Positions 14,992-23,476 of a stretch of 64,000 nucleotides of DNA are shown here, piece after piece. The notes beneath the pieces were generated by a model. That model was given only the letters and a program-made list of their open reading frames with translations. It was not told the DNA's origin and searched no databases. Origin of the DNA: an uncultured Pseudomonadota bacterium (GTDB lineage Bacteria > Myxococcota_A > UBA796 > SXON01). The position numbers were made by a program, and so were the translations under genes. How positions within the stretch are numbered: position 1 is the stretch's first letter; every line of letters starts with the position of its first letter. The DNA lies in assembly GCA_903900265.1 (NCBI GenBank), contig CAIUMM010000206.1, forward strand, positions 1 through 64,000. Direction: 5' to 3'.

Positions 14992-16171
14992 ACTTCCGGA
15001 CGGAACTGCGCGCGGCGTAGCGGGGCGCGCCGTCGCGCCGCGCATCTACTTGGATCACGCCGCCAGCACCTCGCTGGATGATGCCGCGGCCACGCGGATG
15101 GCCGACGTGGCGCGCGCTTCCGGCAACGCCTCGTCGGTGCACAGCGCGGGCGTCTGGGCCACGCGCGAGGTCGAGCGCGCACGGATGCGCATCGCCGATG
15201 CCCTCGGCGCCTCGCCCGAGGAGATCACCTTCACCTCTGGGGCGACCGAAGCCAATAACTTTGCGCTCAAGGGCGTGGTTTGGAGCGGTCGCCGGGCGCG
15301 TCCCCACCTCATCGTGTCGGCGGTCGAGCACCCGAGCATCTCCGAGCCCGCCGCGTGGCTGCAGGCCGCGGGGCACGCGCGGGTGACGACCCTGCCGGTG
15401 GACAGCGCGGGGCGGGTGCGCGCCGCGGACGTCGAGGCGGCGCTGGGTCCGGACACCGTGCTGGTCTCGGTGCAGCACGTGAACAACGAGACCGGCGTGC
15501 TGCATCCGGTCGCTGAGATCGGTCGCATCTGCAGGGCTGCGGAGGTGCTGTTCCACGTCGACGCCTCGCAGGGGTTTCAGAAGGCGCCGCTGAACGTGGC
15601 GGCGATGCACATCGACCTGCTGACCGCGAGCGGCCACAAGCTCCACGGGCCCAAAGGCGTAGGGGTTTTGTATGCGCGCGAGGGCGTATCGCTGGTTCCT
15701 TTGCTCCACGGCGGGGGCCACGAGCGCGGCGTCCGCGGCGGGACCTTGAACGCACCCGCGATCGCCGGTTTTGGCGAAGCCGTGCTGCGCTACACCCCCG
15801 CCGACGTCGAGCGCATCACGGGGTTGCAACAACACTTTGAACGTGAGCTGCGCGCCTTGTTCCCCAACGTGCGCATCCACGGGGCCGACGCGCCGCGGGT
15901 GCCGATGATCAGCAACTTCGCCGTTCCCGGTCAGTCTGGAAAAGCGCTGTTTTTAGAGCTCGATCGTCGCGGGATTCTCGTGTCGGCAAGCTCCGCTTGC
16001 CACTCCACGCTGCTCACGCCCAGCGGGGTCCTGATCGCGATGGGGCTGTCGCCCGCCGAGGCGAACGAGGCGCTGCGCGTCTCCTTTGGCCGATCGACCA
16101 CTGTAGGCGACGTGGATACGCTCCTCCACGCACTCACCACCATCATCAAGGGGGTCGCTCCGTGTCCTTAG
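14981..16171 (+). CDS. cysteine desulfurase (NifS/IscS family)
   Basis: The 396-residue pyridoxal-phosphate enzyme takes sulfur from cysteine as an enzyme persulfide. Visible features are the N-terminal RIYLDHAAST, the SGATEANN cofactor motif (86-93), HVDASQGFQK, the PLP lysine in SGHKLHGPKG (Lys220), RGGTLN, and the catalytic loop SSACHS (Cys340). GTG at 14981 is the first usable start and overlaps the preceding micro-gene. The gene is followed with a 10-base overlap by two PP-loop ATPases. It therefore probably supplies sulfur to those enzymes rather than to general Fe-S assembly; no IscU-type scaffold is nearby. Confidence 0.92.
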   Translation: MRNELPDGTARGVAGRAVAPRIYLDHAASTSLDDAAATRMADVARASGNASSVHSAGVWATREVERARMRIADALGASPEEITFTSGATEANNFALKGVVWSGRRARPHLIVSAVEHPSISEPAAWLQAAGHARVTTLPVDSAGRVRAADVEAALGPDTVLVSVQHVNNETGVLHPVAEIGRICRAAEVLFHVDASQGFQKAPLNVAAMHIDLLTASGHKLHGPKGVGVLYAREGVSLVPLLHGGGHERGVRGGTLNAPAIAGFGEAVLRYTPADVERITGLQQHFERELRALFPNVRIHGADAPRVPMISNFAVPGQSGKALFLELDRRGILVSASSACHSTLLTPSGVLIAMGLSPAEANEALRVSFGRSTTVGDVDTLLHALTTIIKGVAPCP

Positions 16172-17214
16172 AGTCTACTGGCGGCGCTACGATCTCGATG
16201 ACCGGCAGCCGCATCTGCGCCACCTGCGTGCTCCCCGAGATCCGCCCGCACATCGTGCTCGATGCGCAGGGCGTCTGCAACATCTGTCAGGACTACAACA
16301 AGCAGGAGCGTACGCCCTTGCTGCTGGAGTCGGACTTCATCCGCATCCTCGACAAGCACCGTGGCAAGCAGAAGTACGACTGTCTGGTGATGTGCAGCGG
16401 CGGAAAAGACAGCACCGCCGCGCTGTATTTCATGAAGACCCGCTACAAGATGAACCCGTTGGCGTTCACCTTCGACCACGGCTTCGAGCAGAGCGACGCC
16501 ATCGACAACGTCAAGCGCGCCGTCGAAAAGCTCGACATCGACTTCATGTTCTTCAAGACCAACTTCATGAAGGACATGTTCAAGCGGCTGATCCGGTCCA
16601 AGTCCAAGGCGGTCATCTGCCACCCGTGCTCGATCTGGTACATCAAGCTCGCGTACGAGATGGCGGCGCGGGTCGAAGCGCCGATGATCATCGCCGGCTG
16701 GACCAAAGGCCAGTCGGTGAAGCAAGAGGTGATGTCGGCGTGCGGGTGCAACGTGCACCAGCCCGAGTACAAAGCCATGGCCGCGGAGACTCAGAAGTTC
16801 CTCGACGAGCAGGTCGGGGACATGCCGCAGTACAAGGGCTTCCCGCGCTCGATGGACGAGCTGCTCAAGCAGGTCAAGCGCAGCGGCAACAAAGCGATGG
16901 TGCTCTCGCCGCATTGGTTCCTGCCGTACGGTCCCGATGAATACGTGAAGATGATCCAGGACAACGTGGATTGGCGGTACCCGGCGGAGAGCTACCCGCG
17001 CAAGTCTACGAACTGCTCGCTGAACTTCATCTCGGTGCACAACTCCATGCGCGACTTTGGGTACACGCACTACCATGTGGAGATGAGCAAGCTCGTGCGC
17101 GAAGGCGTGATGAGCCGCGACGAGGCGCTGAAGAACCTCGACATGAACTTCAGCGACAAGCTGCTCGACGGCATCCTCGGCGAGCTGGACCTCACCCAAA
17201 AGGACATCCGATGA
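16162..17214 (+). CDS. PP-loop ATP pyrophosphatase, WbpG/PseA-like (copy 1)
   Basis: The 350-residue protein has an N-terminal zinc-knuckle-like segment (ICATCVLPEIRP with Cys19/Cys22, and GVCNICQ with Cys39/Cys42), then the PP-loop SGGKDSTA (79-86) that binds ATP and adenylates a substrate. Later conserved blocks are VICHPCSIWYIK, AGWTKGQS, SACGCN and PRKSTNCSLNF. The architecture matches the N-acetyl-sugar amidotransferase family (WbpG/PseA). No HisH/HisF-type ammonia partner is present; a cysteine desulfurase is instead. Sulfur transfer to an adenylated carbonyl is the inferred reaction. GTG at 16162 is preferred over ATG at 16198 because AAGGGGG lies seven bases upstream. It overlaps both neighbours. 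Confidence 0.87.
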   Translation: MSLESTGGATISMTGSRICATCVLPEIRPHIVLDAQGVCNICQDYNKQERTPLLLESDFIRILDKHRGKQKYDCLVMCSGGKDSTAALYFMKTRYKMNPLAFTFDHGFEQSDAIDNVKRAVEKLDIDFMFFKTNFMKDMFKRLIRSKSKAVICHPCSIWYIKLAYEMAARVEAPMIIAGWTKGQSVKQEVMSACGCNVHQPEYKAMAAETQKFLDEQVGDMPQYKGFPRSMDELLKQVKRSGNKAMVLSPHWFLPYGPDEYVKMIQDNVDWRYPAESYPRKSTNCSLNFISVHNSMRDFGYTHYHVEMSKLVREGVMSRDEALKNLDMNFSDKLLDGILGELDLTQKDIR

Positions 17215-18242
17215 CCGCTCCGATCTGCGTGCGTTGCGTGCTCCCTCACGCGCCGCCGGACATCCTCCTCGACGCCGAGGGCGTGTGCAACATCTGCCGC
17301 AACTTCGAAGCCGAAGAGCGCGCGGCGGCCTCCGACGACCGCGGCCTGCTCGAGACCGACTTCTTGAAGATCCTCGACAAGCATCGGGGCAAGCAGGAGT
17401 ATGACTGCTTGTGTATGCTGTCGGGCGGCAAGGACAGCACCGCCGCGCTGTACTACGTCAAGGAAAAATACAAGCTCAACCCCTTGGTGTTCACCTTCAA
17501 TCAGGGCTTTGTGCCCGAAGAACACCTCGCCTCCGCGCAGAAGACCGTAGACAAGCTGAAGGTGGACTGGATCTACTTCCAGACGCCGTTCATGAAGGAC
17601 ATGTTCCGCAAGATCGTTCAGACCCGCTCCAAGGTGGTCATCTGCGGCATCTGTTCGCTGTGGTACATGCTCAAAACCTACGAGATCGCCGCACAGTTCA
17701 ACGTGCCGATCATCATCTCCGGCTGGACCAAAGGCCAGACCACCGGCAGCTCCCGCTCGGTGTTGTCCAAGTGCGCCTGCGATCAGAACCCCGACGAGTT
17801 CAAGGCGATGACCGCGGCCACCAAAGACTTCATGGAGAAGCACGTCAAGACCGACCCCAAGTACAAGGACTTCCCGATGAGCATGGCCGACGTCATGCAG
17901 ACCGCGAAGACCAAGTACAAGAGCAAAGCCGTGGTCTTGTCGCCGCACTGGTTCGTGCCGGGCGGCCCGGAAGAGTACGTGCCGGTGATTCAGGAGAAGC
18001 TGGGCTGGGACTACCCCGAGCGCTCCTACCCCAAGAAGTCGACCAACTGCGACCTCAACTTTGTAGCTTCCAAGCTGGCAGTCAAGAACTTCGGCTATTC
18101 GCACTACCACATTGAGATGAGCAACATGATCCGCCTCGGCGTGGTCACCCGCGAAGAAGCGCTCGAGCATCTGAAGATGGACTACGGCGAGGAAGTGCTC
18201 GGGGACATCCTCGCGAAGCTGGACTCGCGAGGCATGGTCTGA
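17211..18242 (+). CDS. PP-loop ATP pyrophosphatase, WbpG/PseA-like (copy 2)
   Basis: The 343-residue paralogue of the preceding gene starts at an ATGA overlap. It keeps the four N-terminal Cys (ICVRCVLP and GVCNICR: 6, 9, 26, 29), the PP-loop SGGKDSTA (71-78), VICGICSLWYML, SGWTKGQT, SKCACDQ and PKKSTNCDLNF. Long stretches are the same as in copy 1 (for example ILDKHRGKQ), so the pair arose by tandem duplication, but the middle loops differ. Both copies look catalytically intact, which suggests two sequential substrates or a heteromer. Confidence 0.87.
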   Translation: MTAPICVRCVLPHAPPDILLDAEGVCNICRNFEAEERAAASDDRGLLETDFLKILDKHRGKQEYDCLCMLSGGKDSTAALYYVKEKYKLNPLVFTFNQGFVPEEHLASAQKTVDKLKVDWIYFQTPFMKDMFRKIVQTRSKVVICGICSLWYMLKTYEIAAQFNVPIIISGWTKGQTTGSSRSVLSKCACDQNPDEFKAMTAATKDFMEKHVKTDPKYKDFPMSMADVMQTAKTKYKSKAVVLSPHWFVPGGPEEYVPVIQEKLGWDYPERSYPKKSTNCDLNFVASKLAVKNFGYSHYHIEMSNMIRLGVVTREEALEHLKMDYGEEVLGDILAKLDSRGMV

Positions 18243-18514
18243 TGCAGCTGCCCGCGTTGCCGGCGCCTTTGGAGCGCGCGCTTGAGCGCGTGCAGGACTG
18301 GACCGCGCGGCTGATCGCCTTCCTCCAGCCGATCGTCGTGGCGGTGCTGCTGTTCTTTGTGTACGTGCTCGGCGTGGGCCTCACCCGCCTTGGATGCGTC
18401 TTGTTTTTCCGGCGGGTGCTGAAGTTGGACGCGGCGGTAGAGTCCGGCGGTTCATTCTGGCGTGACGCCGAAGGCTACGAGCCCGATCCCGTGCGCCTCC
18501 ACAAGCAGATTTGA
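18242..18514 (+). CDS. SxtJ-like small membrane protein
   Basis: The 90-residue protein starts at a TGATG junction with the PP-loop gene. It has a long hydrophobic segment (IVVAVLLFFVYVLGVGLTRL) followed by LFFRRVLKLD and SFWRDAEGYEPDP. The order of hydrophobic helix, short basic turn, then an aromatic 'W-r/p' motif resembles the C-terminal half of SxtJ-family membrane proteins. Those regularly accompany DUF5989 and NodU/CmcH carbamoyltransferases, as here. The assignment depends on context as much as on sequence. Confidence 0.6.
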   Translation: MQLPALPAPLERALERVQDWTARLIAFLQPIVVAVLLFFVYVLGVGLTRLGCVLFFRRVLKLDAAVESGGSFWRDAEGYEPDPVRLHKQI

Positions 18515-18524
18515 AGGCGCGCCG

Positions 18525-18695
18525 ATGAAGAAGTTCCTCTACATGTTCCGCATGTTCGGCGAGATGACGGAGATGGTGCGCGAGCACAAGCTCTTCTTCA
18601 TGGCGCCGCTGCTCTTTGTGCTGGTGGCGGTGTCGGCGCTGGTCTACTATGTAGGACCAACCGTTGTTATCACCTTCATCTACGCCGGGGTTTGA
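18525..18695 (+). CDS. DUF5989-like small membrane protein
   Basis: The 56-residue protein has an N-terminal amphipathic stretch (MFGEMTEMVREHKLFFMAP) and one transmembrane helix (LLFVLVAVSALVYYVGPTVV) ending in FIYAGV. This layout, a short W/E/K-rich start, one helix and a FIYxxF-like end, is that of DUF5989 proteins. It sits 10 bases after the SxtJ-like gene and 6 before the carbamoyltransferase, the usual neighbourhood of that family. Confidence 0.7.
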   Translation: MKKFLYMFRMFGEMTEMVREHKLFFMAPLLFVLVAVSALVYYVGPTVVITFIYAGV

Positions 18696-18701
18696 GGGTC
18701 G

Positions 18702-20378
18702 ATGTACGTCCTTGGGTTGTCCTGCTACTACCATGACTCCTGCGCGGTGCTGTTGAAGGACGGCGTGGTGGTCGCGGCTGCTCAAGAAGAAAGGTTCAAC
18801 CGGGATAAGTACAGCCCGGTGTTTCCGATCCAAGCGGTGAACTACTGCTTTCAGGAAGCGGGCATCACCATCTACGACGTCGACGAAGTAGCGTTCTACG
18901 AGAAGATGTTTCTGAAGTTTGAACGGTCGATGTTGAGCCACATCCTCGGCTATCCGTTCACGCTGCGCAACTTCATCGACACCGTGCCGCTGTGGCTCAA
19001 AGATCGGCTCGCGGTGCCGTACTACGTCGAAGAGGAGCTGCGCTTCAAGAAGCCGTTGTGGTTCGTGAAGCACCACCTCTCCCATGCTTCATCGAGCTTT
19101 TTCGCGTCGCCGTTCCCGCGCGCCGCGTTCCTGACCGTCGACGGCGTCGGTGAATACGCCTGCGCGTCTTGGGGCGTGGCCGAAGGCAGCTCCATCACGC
19201 TGCGGAAAGAGCTGCACTACCCGCACTCCTTGGGTTTGCTGTACTCCATCGTGACCGCCTACCTCGGATACCGCGTGTTCTCGGGCGAGGGCAAGGTGAT
19301 GGCGCTCGCTGAGCTGGGCGAGCCGACCTACCTCGATCAGTTCCGGCGCATCGTCGACATTCGCGACGACGGCAGCTTCAGCTTGAACCTTGACTACTTC
19401 GCGTTCAATCGCGGAGACAAGATGCACAACCGGCGCTTTGAAGCGCTGTTTGGACCGGCCCGGCAGGAAAACGCCGAGCTCGATGATCGCCACCGGGCGA
19501 TCGCGTGCAGCTTGCAGCGGATCACTGAAGAGATCCTGCTGAAGATGGCGCGGCACGTGCACAAGCAGACGGGCGAGGAGTACTTGTGCCTCGCCGGCGG
19601 CGTGTTCTTGAACGTCACCGCCAACAGCCGCATCCGCAACGAGACGCCCTTCCGGGACGTCTTCATCCAGCCCTCCGCCGGAGACGCCGGCGCGGCGCTC
19701 GGCGCGGCCGCCTACGTCAGCCACACCATGCTCGGCGTCCCTCGCGCGGCGCCGCTGCGCTCCTGCGCGCTCGGCGGTCAGTACACGACCCGTCAGATCG
19801 AGGTCGTGCTGCGCAACAAGCGCACGAAGTACCGCACCGTCGATCCCGCCGCGTTGGTCGACGAGATCGCCGATCGGCTCGCGGCGGGCAAGGTCGTCGG
19901 GTGGTTCCAGGGGCGCATGGAGTTCGGGCCGCGCGCGCTCGGAAACCGTAGCATCCTCGCGCATCCGGGCTCGCCCGACGTCAAAGAGCGGCTGAACCTC
20001 GTCATCAAGCACCGCGAGCCCTACCGGCCGTTCGCCGCGAGCGTGCTGCGCGAGCACGTCGAAGACTGGTTTGAAGGCATCGGCGACAGCCCGTTCATGC
20101 TCGAGGTCGGGCGCCTGCGGGTCGATAAGCAAGGCCGCATCCCGGCGGTCACGCACGCCAACCAGACCTCGCGGATCCAGACGCTGACGCGCGAGGAGAA
20201 CGGGATTTACTATGACCTCGTGGCGGCGTTTCATGCGCGCACCGGGTTGCCGATGGTGCTGAACACCTCGTTCAACGAGGACGAGCCCATCGTACGCACG
20301 CCCGCCGAGGCGCTGCGCTGCTACGAGGAGTCCGGCATGGACTGTCTGGTGATGGAGAACCTGCTGATCGAGCGGTAG
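18702..20378 (+). CDS. NodU/CmcH-family carbamoyltransferase
   Basis: The 558-residue enzyme transfers a carbamoyl group from carbamoyl phosphate through a carbamoyl-adenylate. The N-terminal Kae1-like half begins YVLGLSCYYHDSCAVLLKDG and carries the metal-binding KHHLSHASS, then FLTVDGVGEYA and SGEGKVMALAELG. The C-terminal YrdC-like half has GWFQGRMEFGPRALGNRSIL and KHREPYRPFAAS, ending with VLNTSFNEDEP. Length and motif order are normal for the family. The acceptor cannot be read from sequence. Family members act on Nod factors, antibiotics, toxins and surface glycans. The operon context (PP-loop pair, SxtJ-like, DUF5989-like) points to a modified small molecule or glycan. Confidence 0.93.
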   Translation: MYVLGLSCYYHDSCAVLLKDGVVVAAAQEERFNRDKYSPVFPIQAVNYCFQEAGITIYDVDEVAFYEKMFLKFERSMLSHILGYPFTLRNFIDTVPLWLKDRLAVPYYVEEELRFKKPLWFVKHHLSHASSSFFASPFPRAAFLTVDGVGEYACASWGVAEGSSITLRKELHYPHSLGLLYSIVTAYLGYRVFSGEGKVMALAELGEPTYLDQFRRIVDIRDDGSFSLNLDYFAFNRGDKMHNRRFEALFGPARQENAELDDRHRAIACSLQRITEEILLKMARHVHKQTGEEYLCLAGGVFLNVTANSRIRNETPFRDVFIQPSAGDAGAALGAAAYVSHTMLGVPRAAPLRSCALGGQYTTRQIEVVLRNKRTKYRTVDPAALVDEIADRLAAGKVVGWFQGRMEFGPRALGNRSILAHPGSPDVKERLNLVIKHREPYRPFAASVLREHVEDWFEGIGDSPFMLEVGRLRVDKQGRIPAVTHANQTSRIQTLTREENGIYYDLVAAFHARTGLPMVLNTSFNEDEPIVRTPAEALRCYEESGMDCLVMENLLIER

Positions 20379-20455
20379 CGGGCACCCGGCCGCGGAGCCG
20401 CGTGGTGGGATACCCAGGACGCACGCCCCTTTCGGTGTGCAGGAGAGTGGCTGGC

Positions 20456-21064
20456 GTGGTCGAGCGATTGACGATCTTCCTGATGCTGACTGCGGTGTTG
20501 GCCGGAGGCGTGCTCGTGTGGCTCTGGAACGGCGGCGGTGCGGCCGATCCGCTCGCCAGTCAGCTTCAGACGGTGGGCGCGGCGATGGTCGTGCCCGGTC
20601 CGACGGCGCCGGTGCGGATCAGCGCGGCCGATGGTGTGCTGGCCGAAGGCACCTGGTCCATCGGGGCGGATCGCCTCCGCGTGCGCGTGACCTCCGACCT
20701 GGGCGCCGCGGAGAGCACGGCCTTGGCCACCGAAGAGAAGGCGCTGATCCTCAACTTGTTTGAGGACCATCAAGTGCCGTACCCGGGCGCGCTGTCCAAC
20801 ACGCTGCAATGCCCAGACGCGCTGCACCCGGTGGACATCGAGCCGCGCGGGTCGGCGGTGTTTTTGCTGGGACTCTACGCCAACGATCGCTATGCCTTCG
20901 GCGGTTGCGCCGAGGATCTTGTGCAGTTTCGCGCGACCGTTGCGGCGTACTACGACCTCGCGCATCGGGCGCTGGTACGGCTCGAGTATTTTGAGCCCAA
21001 AGCGGGCGAAGCGGCGCCGCACGGGCCAGACGCGCTGCGGTCGTTTCACTGGACCCCGGGATGA
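20456..21064 (+). CDS. hypothetical membrane-anchored protein in carbamoyl operon
   Basis: The 202-residue protein has an N-terminal anchor (LTIFLMLTAVLAGGVLVWLW) and a periplasmic domain of about 170 residues. The domain contains two Cys (TLQCPDALHPVD and FGGCAEDLV) and no known motif. GTG at 20456 follows AGGAG about ten bases upstream; an earlier GTG at 20402 is possible. Its stop overlaps the start of the phosphodiesterase lipoprotein gene (ATGA), so it belongs to the same transcript. Confidence 0.6.
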   Translation: MVERLTIFLMLTAVLAGGVLVWLWNGGGAADPLASQLQTVGAAMVVPGPTAPVRISAADGVLAEGTWSIGADRLRVRVTSDLGAAESTALATEEKALILNLFEDHQVPYPGALSNTLQCPDALHPVDIEPRGSAVFLLGLYANDRYAFGGCAEDLVQFRATVAAYYDLAHRALVRLEYFEPKAGEAAPHGPDALRSFHWTPG

Positions 21065-23091
21065 GCCTGCGGGTCCCGGGCCTGCGGGCCGCTGGCCTTC
21101 TGGGCGCTGGTCTGATCGGCGCCGCGCTGCTAACGCTCCTCGGGGGCGGCTGCTCGCAGCCTGAACCTCCGGCCGCCAACGGACTGCACTGGTTCATCCC
21201 CGATGGTTTCCGGGCCGACCCGACGACGTTCAACGTCTTTCAGTGGGCCGAGGAGGGCAAGATGCCGCACCTCCAGGCCTTGCTGAAGCGCGGGTCCTAC
21301 GGATACTCGATCCCCGCTTTCCCCTCCCACACCCCTGCGAATTTCGCGACGTTGCTCACGGGCTCCACCCCGCGCGTGCACGGCGTGGCGGATGGGCCGA
21401 TGCACGTCGATGGACACCCGCTGGATCGGCCCGCGGTGTCGGGGTTCAGCTCCACGGCGCGAAAGGTCCCGGCGATCTGGTCGCTGATGGAAGATGCCGG
21501 CAAGAGCGTATTTTTGCTGTCGGTGCCCGGCTCTACGCCGCCGGAGCTGGGGCCGGGGGGCGTGACCGTGCGCGGGCGCTGGGGCGGTTGGGGTCCTGAG
21601 CTGCCGCCGGTGATCTTCGAGAGCGCCTCGGCCGATCGTCAGCGGGCGTTGGCGCGGAGCGCACGGCTGTTCCTCGTGGGTGAGGAGCTCACCCGCTTCG
21701 TTTCGGCGTCTTCGGCGTCCTCGGCGTCTTCGGCGGCTGCGTGGTCATCCGGCCCGCCGTCCGAGCGCCCGCCGCTCGAGGTCGATCTCACCGACGGCGG
21801 CGCGCCCTTGTTCGGGCTGCTGATCGATCCGCCCGGCGACGGCGTCGTTGGGTATGACCGCGTAGCGCTCTCTCGGGACCGCGCGACGGTGCTCGCGACG
21901 CTGCGCGCCGGGGAGTGGAGCCGCTGGCTCCCGGCCACCGCCCGTTGGAAGGGGCTCGACGTCGCGACCAACCAGCGCGTCGAGGTGATCCGCGTCGGCG
22001 CCGACGGATTCTTTCGCATCCGGGTGTTGTTCGACGGCCTGAACCGCCTCACCACCGATCCGCCCGAGGTGTCCGACGCGCTGCGCACGGACGTGGGCCC
22101 GATGGTGGATTTTGTGGACAGCTATCCTGCGCAGTTGGTCTACTACCCCGAGGATAAAGCGGCGTTTTTGTCCGAGGCGCAACAGTCGTTGCAGTGGCAC
22201 GGCGCGGCGGTCGACGCGGTGTATACAAGATACAAACCGGATGTTTTTGTACACTGCATCTACACGCCGAACCAGATGCTCACAAGCCGGTGGTGGATGG
22301 GGTTTCTGGACCCCGCGAGCCTTCACTACGGCGAGGTCGGCGACACCGAGCGCGCCGCGCTTTGGGACGAGGTCATGACGATGTACACCGCGATCGACGA
22401 CGCGATCGGCCGCGCGGTCGCGGACACCGGGCCGGACACGCTGATCGTGTTGAGCTCGGACCACGGCGCGATCCCGCTCAACCGCTCGGTGCGGCTGAAC
22501 AACCTGTTCGCGGAGCGGGGCTGGCTGACGGCCACGACCGACCCCACCACCGGCGCGCCCGTCGTGGATTGGGCACGCTCGAAGGTCGTGTTCTTGAACG
22601 CCTACCACGTGTACATCGCGCCCGACGGCCTGGGCGGGGATTGGCACCGCGCGAGCGGGCCCGCCTACGAGGCGCTCCGCAGCGAGGTCATCGCCGCGCT
22701 GCAGAGCCTCCGCGACGGCGGCGACGCCCCGGTGGATCGCATCACCCGCTGGGAGGACGCCGATACGGACTTGGATCTTCCCGAGGCGCGGGTCGGAGAT
22801 CTCGTCGTGTCCAACCGCGCGGGCTTCGGCTGGACCGAAGAGCTGACGCCGGACCGCGTGGTGTTCGGAGATCCGAAGGTTACTGGCTACAAGCAGGCGG
22901 TGTCCCCGGACAAAACGCCGGGCTTGTGGACCCCGTTCGTCGTCGTGGGGCCGGGCATCCGCGCCGGACACCGCATCCAAGATCCGATCCACGCGATCGA
23001 TCAGCTGCCGACGATCTTAAGGGCGATGGGGCAGCCGATCCCCGCGACCGTAGAAGGCCACGCCGTCGCCGAGATCTTCGAGGCTCCGTAG
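21061..23091 (+). CDS. type I phosphodiesterase-like lipoprotein (alkaline-phosphatase superfamily)
   Basis: The 676-residue protein has a lipoprotein signal (ALLTLLGGGC) and a phosphodiesterase/nucleotide-pyrophosphatase-type fold. LHWFIPDGFRAD carries the first metal Asp. IPAFPSHTPANFATLLTG is the nucleophile region, with Thr in SHTP as the likely nucleophile. VFVHCIYTPNQ and VLSSDHGAIPLN supply further ligands. A Ser/Ala-rich stretch at about 220-232 (ASSASSASSA) is encoded by 9-base repeats. A large insert of about 150 residues precedes the second metal site. It is the fourth enzyme of this superfamily in the window and the last gene of the carbamoyl operon. It probably acts on the product or its lipid carrier outside the membrane. 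Confidence 0.83.
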   Translation: MSLRVPGLRAAGLLGAGLIGAALLTLLGGGCSQPEPPAANGLHWFIPDGFRADPTTFNVFQWAEEGKMPHLQALLKRGSYGYSIPAFPSHTPANFATLLTGSTPRVHGVADGPMHVDGHPLDRPAVSGFSSTARKVPAIWSLMEDAGKSVFLLSVPGSTPPELGPGGVTVRGRWGGWGPELPPVIFESASADRQRALARSARLFLVGEELTRFVSASSASSASSAAAWSSGPPSERPPLEVDLTDGGAPLFGLLIDPPGDGVVGYDRVALSRDRATVLATLRAGEWSRWLPATARWKGLDVATNQRVEVIRVGADGFFRIRVLFDGLNRLTTDPPEVSDALRTDVGPMVDFVDSYPAQLVYYPEDKAAFLSEAQQSLQWHGAAVDAVYTRYKPDVFVHCIYTPNQMLTSRWWMGFLDPASLHYGEVGDTERAALWDEVMTMYTAIDDAIGRAVADTGPDTLIVLSSDHGAIPLNRSVRLNNLFAERGWLTATTDPTTGAPVVDWARSKVVFLNAYHVYIAPDGLGGDWHRASGPAYEALRSEVIAALQSLRDGGDAPVDRITRWEDADTDLDLPEARVGDLVVSNRAGFGWTEELTPDRVVFGDPKVTGYKQAVSPDKTPGLWTPFVVVGPGIRAGHRIQDPIHAIDQLPTILRAMGQPIPATVEGHAVAEIFEAP

Positions 23092-23108
23092 GTCGAGCCC
23101 GAGCCGCT

Positions 23109-23342
23109 CTACCCGACGCGAACCGACAGCACCCAGCGCGTGTCCCGCAGCTGCTCTTGCTCGGCGATGATGTGCCCTTCGACCTCGAGGGAGTTGGGGA
23201 CGTTCTCGATCGGCTCGCCGTCGTCGATGGTCAGACGCAGGATTTGCCCGCTGTCCATCATCTCCAAGCGCAGCAGGGCGCGGGCCGAGTTTCGGGGGCA
23301 CGGAACCCCGGTCAGGTCAAGGATCTCGTCAGCGTCGATCAT
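23109..23342 (-). CDS. TusA/SirA-like sulfur carrier
   Basis: The 77-residue protein has the TusA-family core: ILDLTGVPCPRNSARALLRL with the sulfur-accepting Cys15 in a CPR context, then ILRLTIDDGEPIENVPNSLE. ATG at 23342 is chosen; upstream in-frame sequence is only basic low-information residues. TusA proteins take persulfide sulfur from a cysteine desulfurase and pass it on. Its placement, tail to tail with the cysteine desulfurase/PP-loop operon, fits that role here, though the helix following the Cys differs from E. coli TusA. Confidence 0.78.
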   Translation of the reverse strand: MIDADEILDLTGVPCPRNSARALLRLEMMDSGQILRLTIDDGEPIENVPNSLEVEGHIIAEQEQLRDTRWVLSVRVG

Positions 23343-23476
23343 GGAGCGGCCTGTGTGAAGTGTGCGCTTCCTATCCCTGTCCCGTTCGATCACCGAATCG
23401 TGTGAACGAGTCTGTCGGAAATATTGAAGATCCCCGTAGCGCGCTTCGCGGCGGTCTAGGGTTATGCTGGGTCCGC

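Noticed and set aside
14988-15020. Ten-codon frame from ATG 14988
   Set aside because: Too short and overlapped by the cysteine desulfurase, which has a better-supported GTG start.
16162-18242. Pseudaminic/legionaminic-type amidotransferase pathway
   Set aside because: The PP-loop proteins resemble WbpG/PseA, but no HisH/HisF partners and no nonulosonic acid genes are present; a cysteine desulfurase is.
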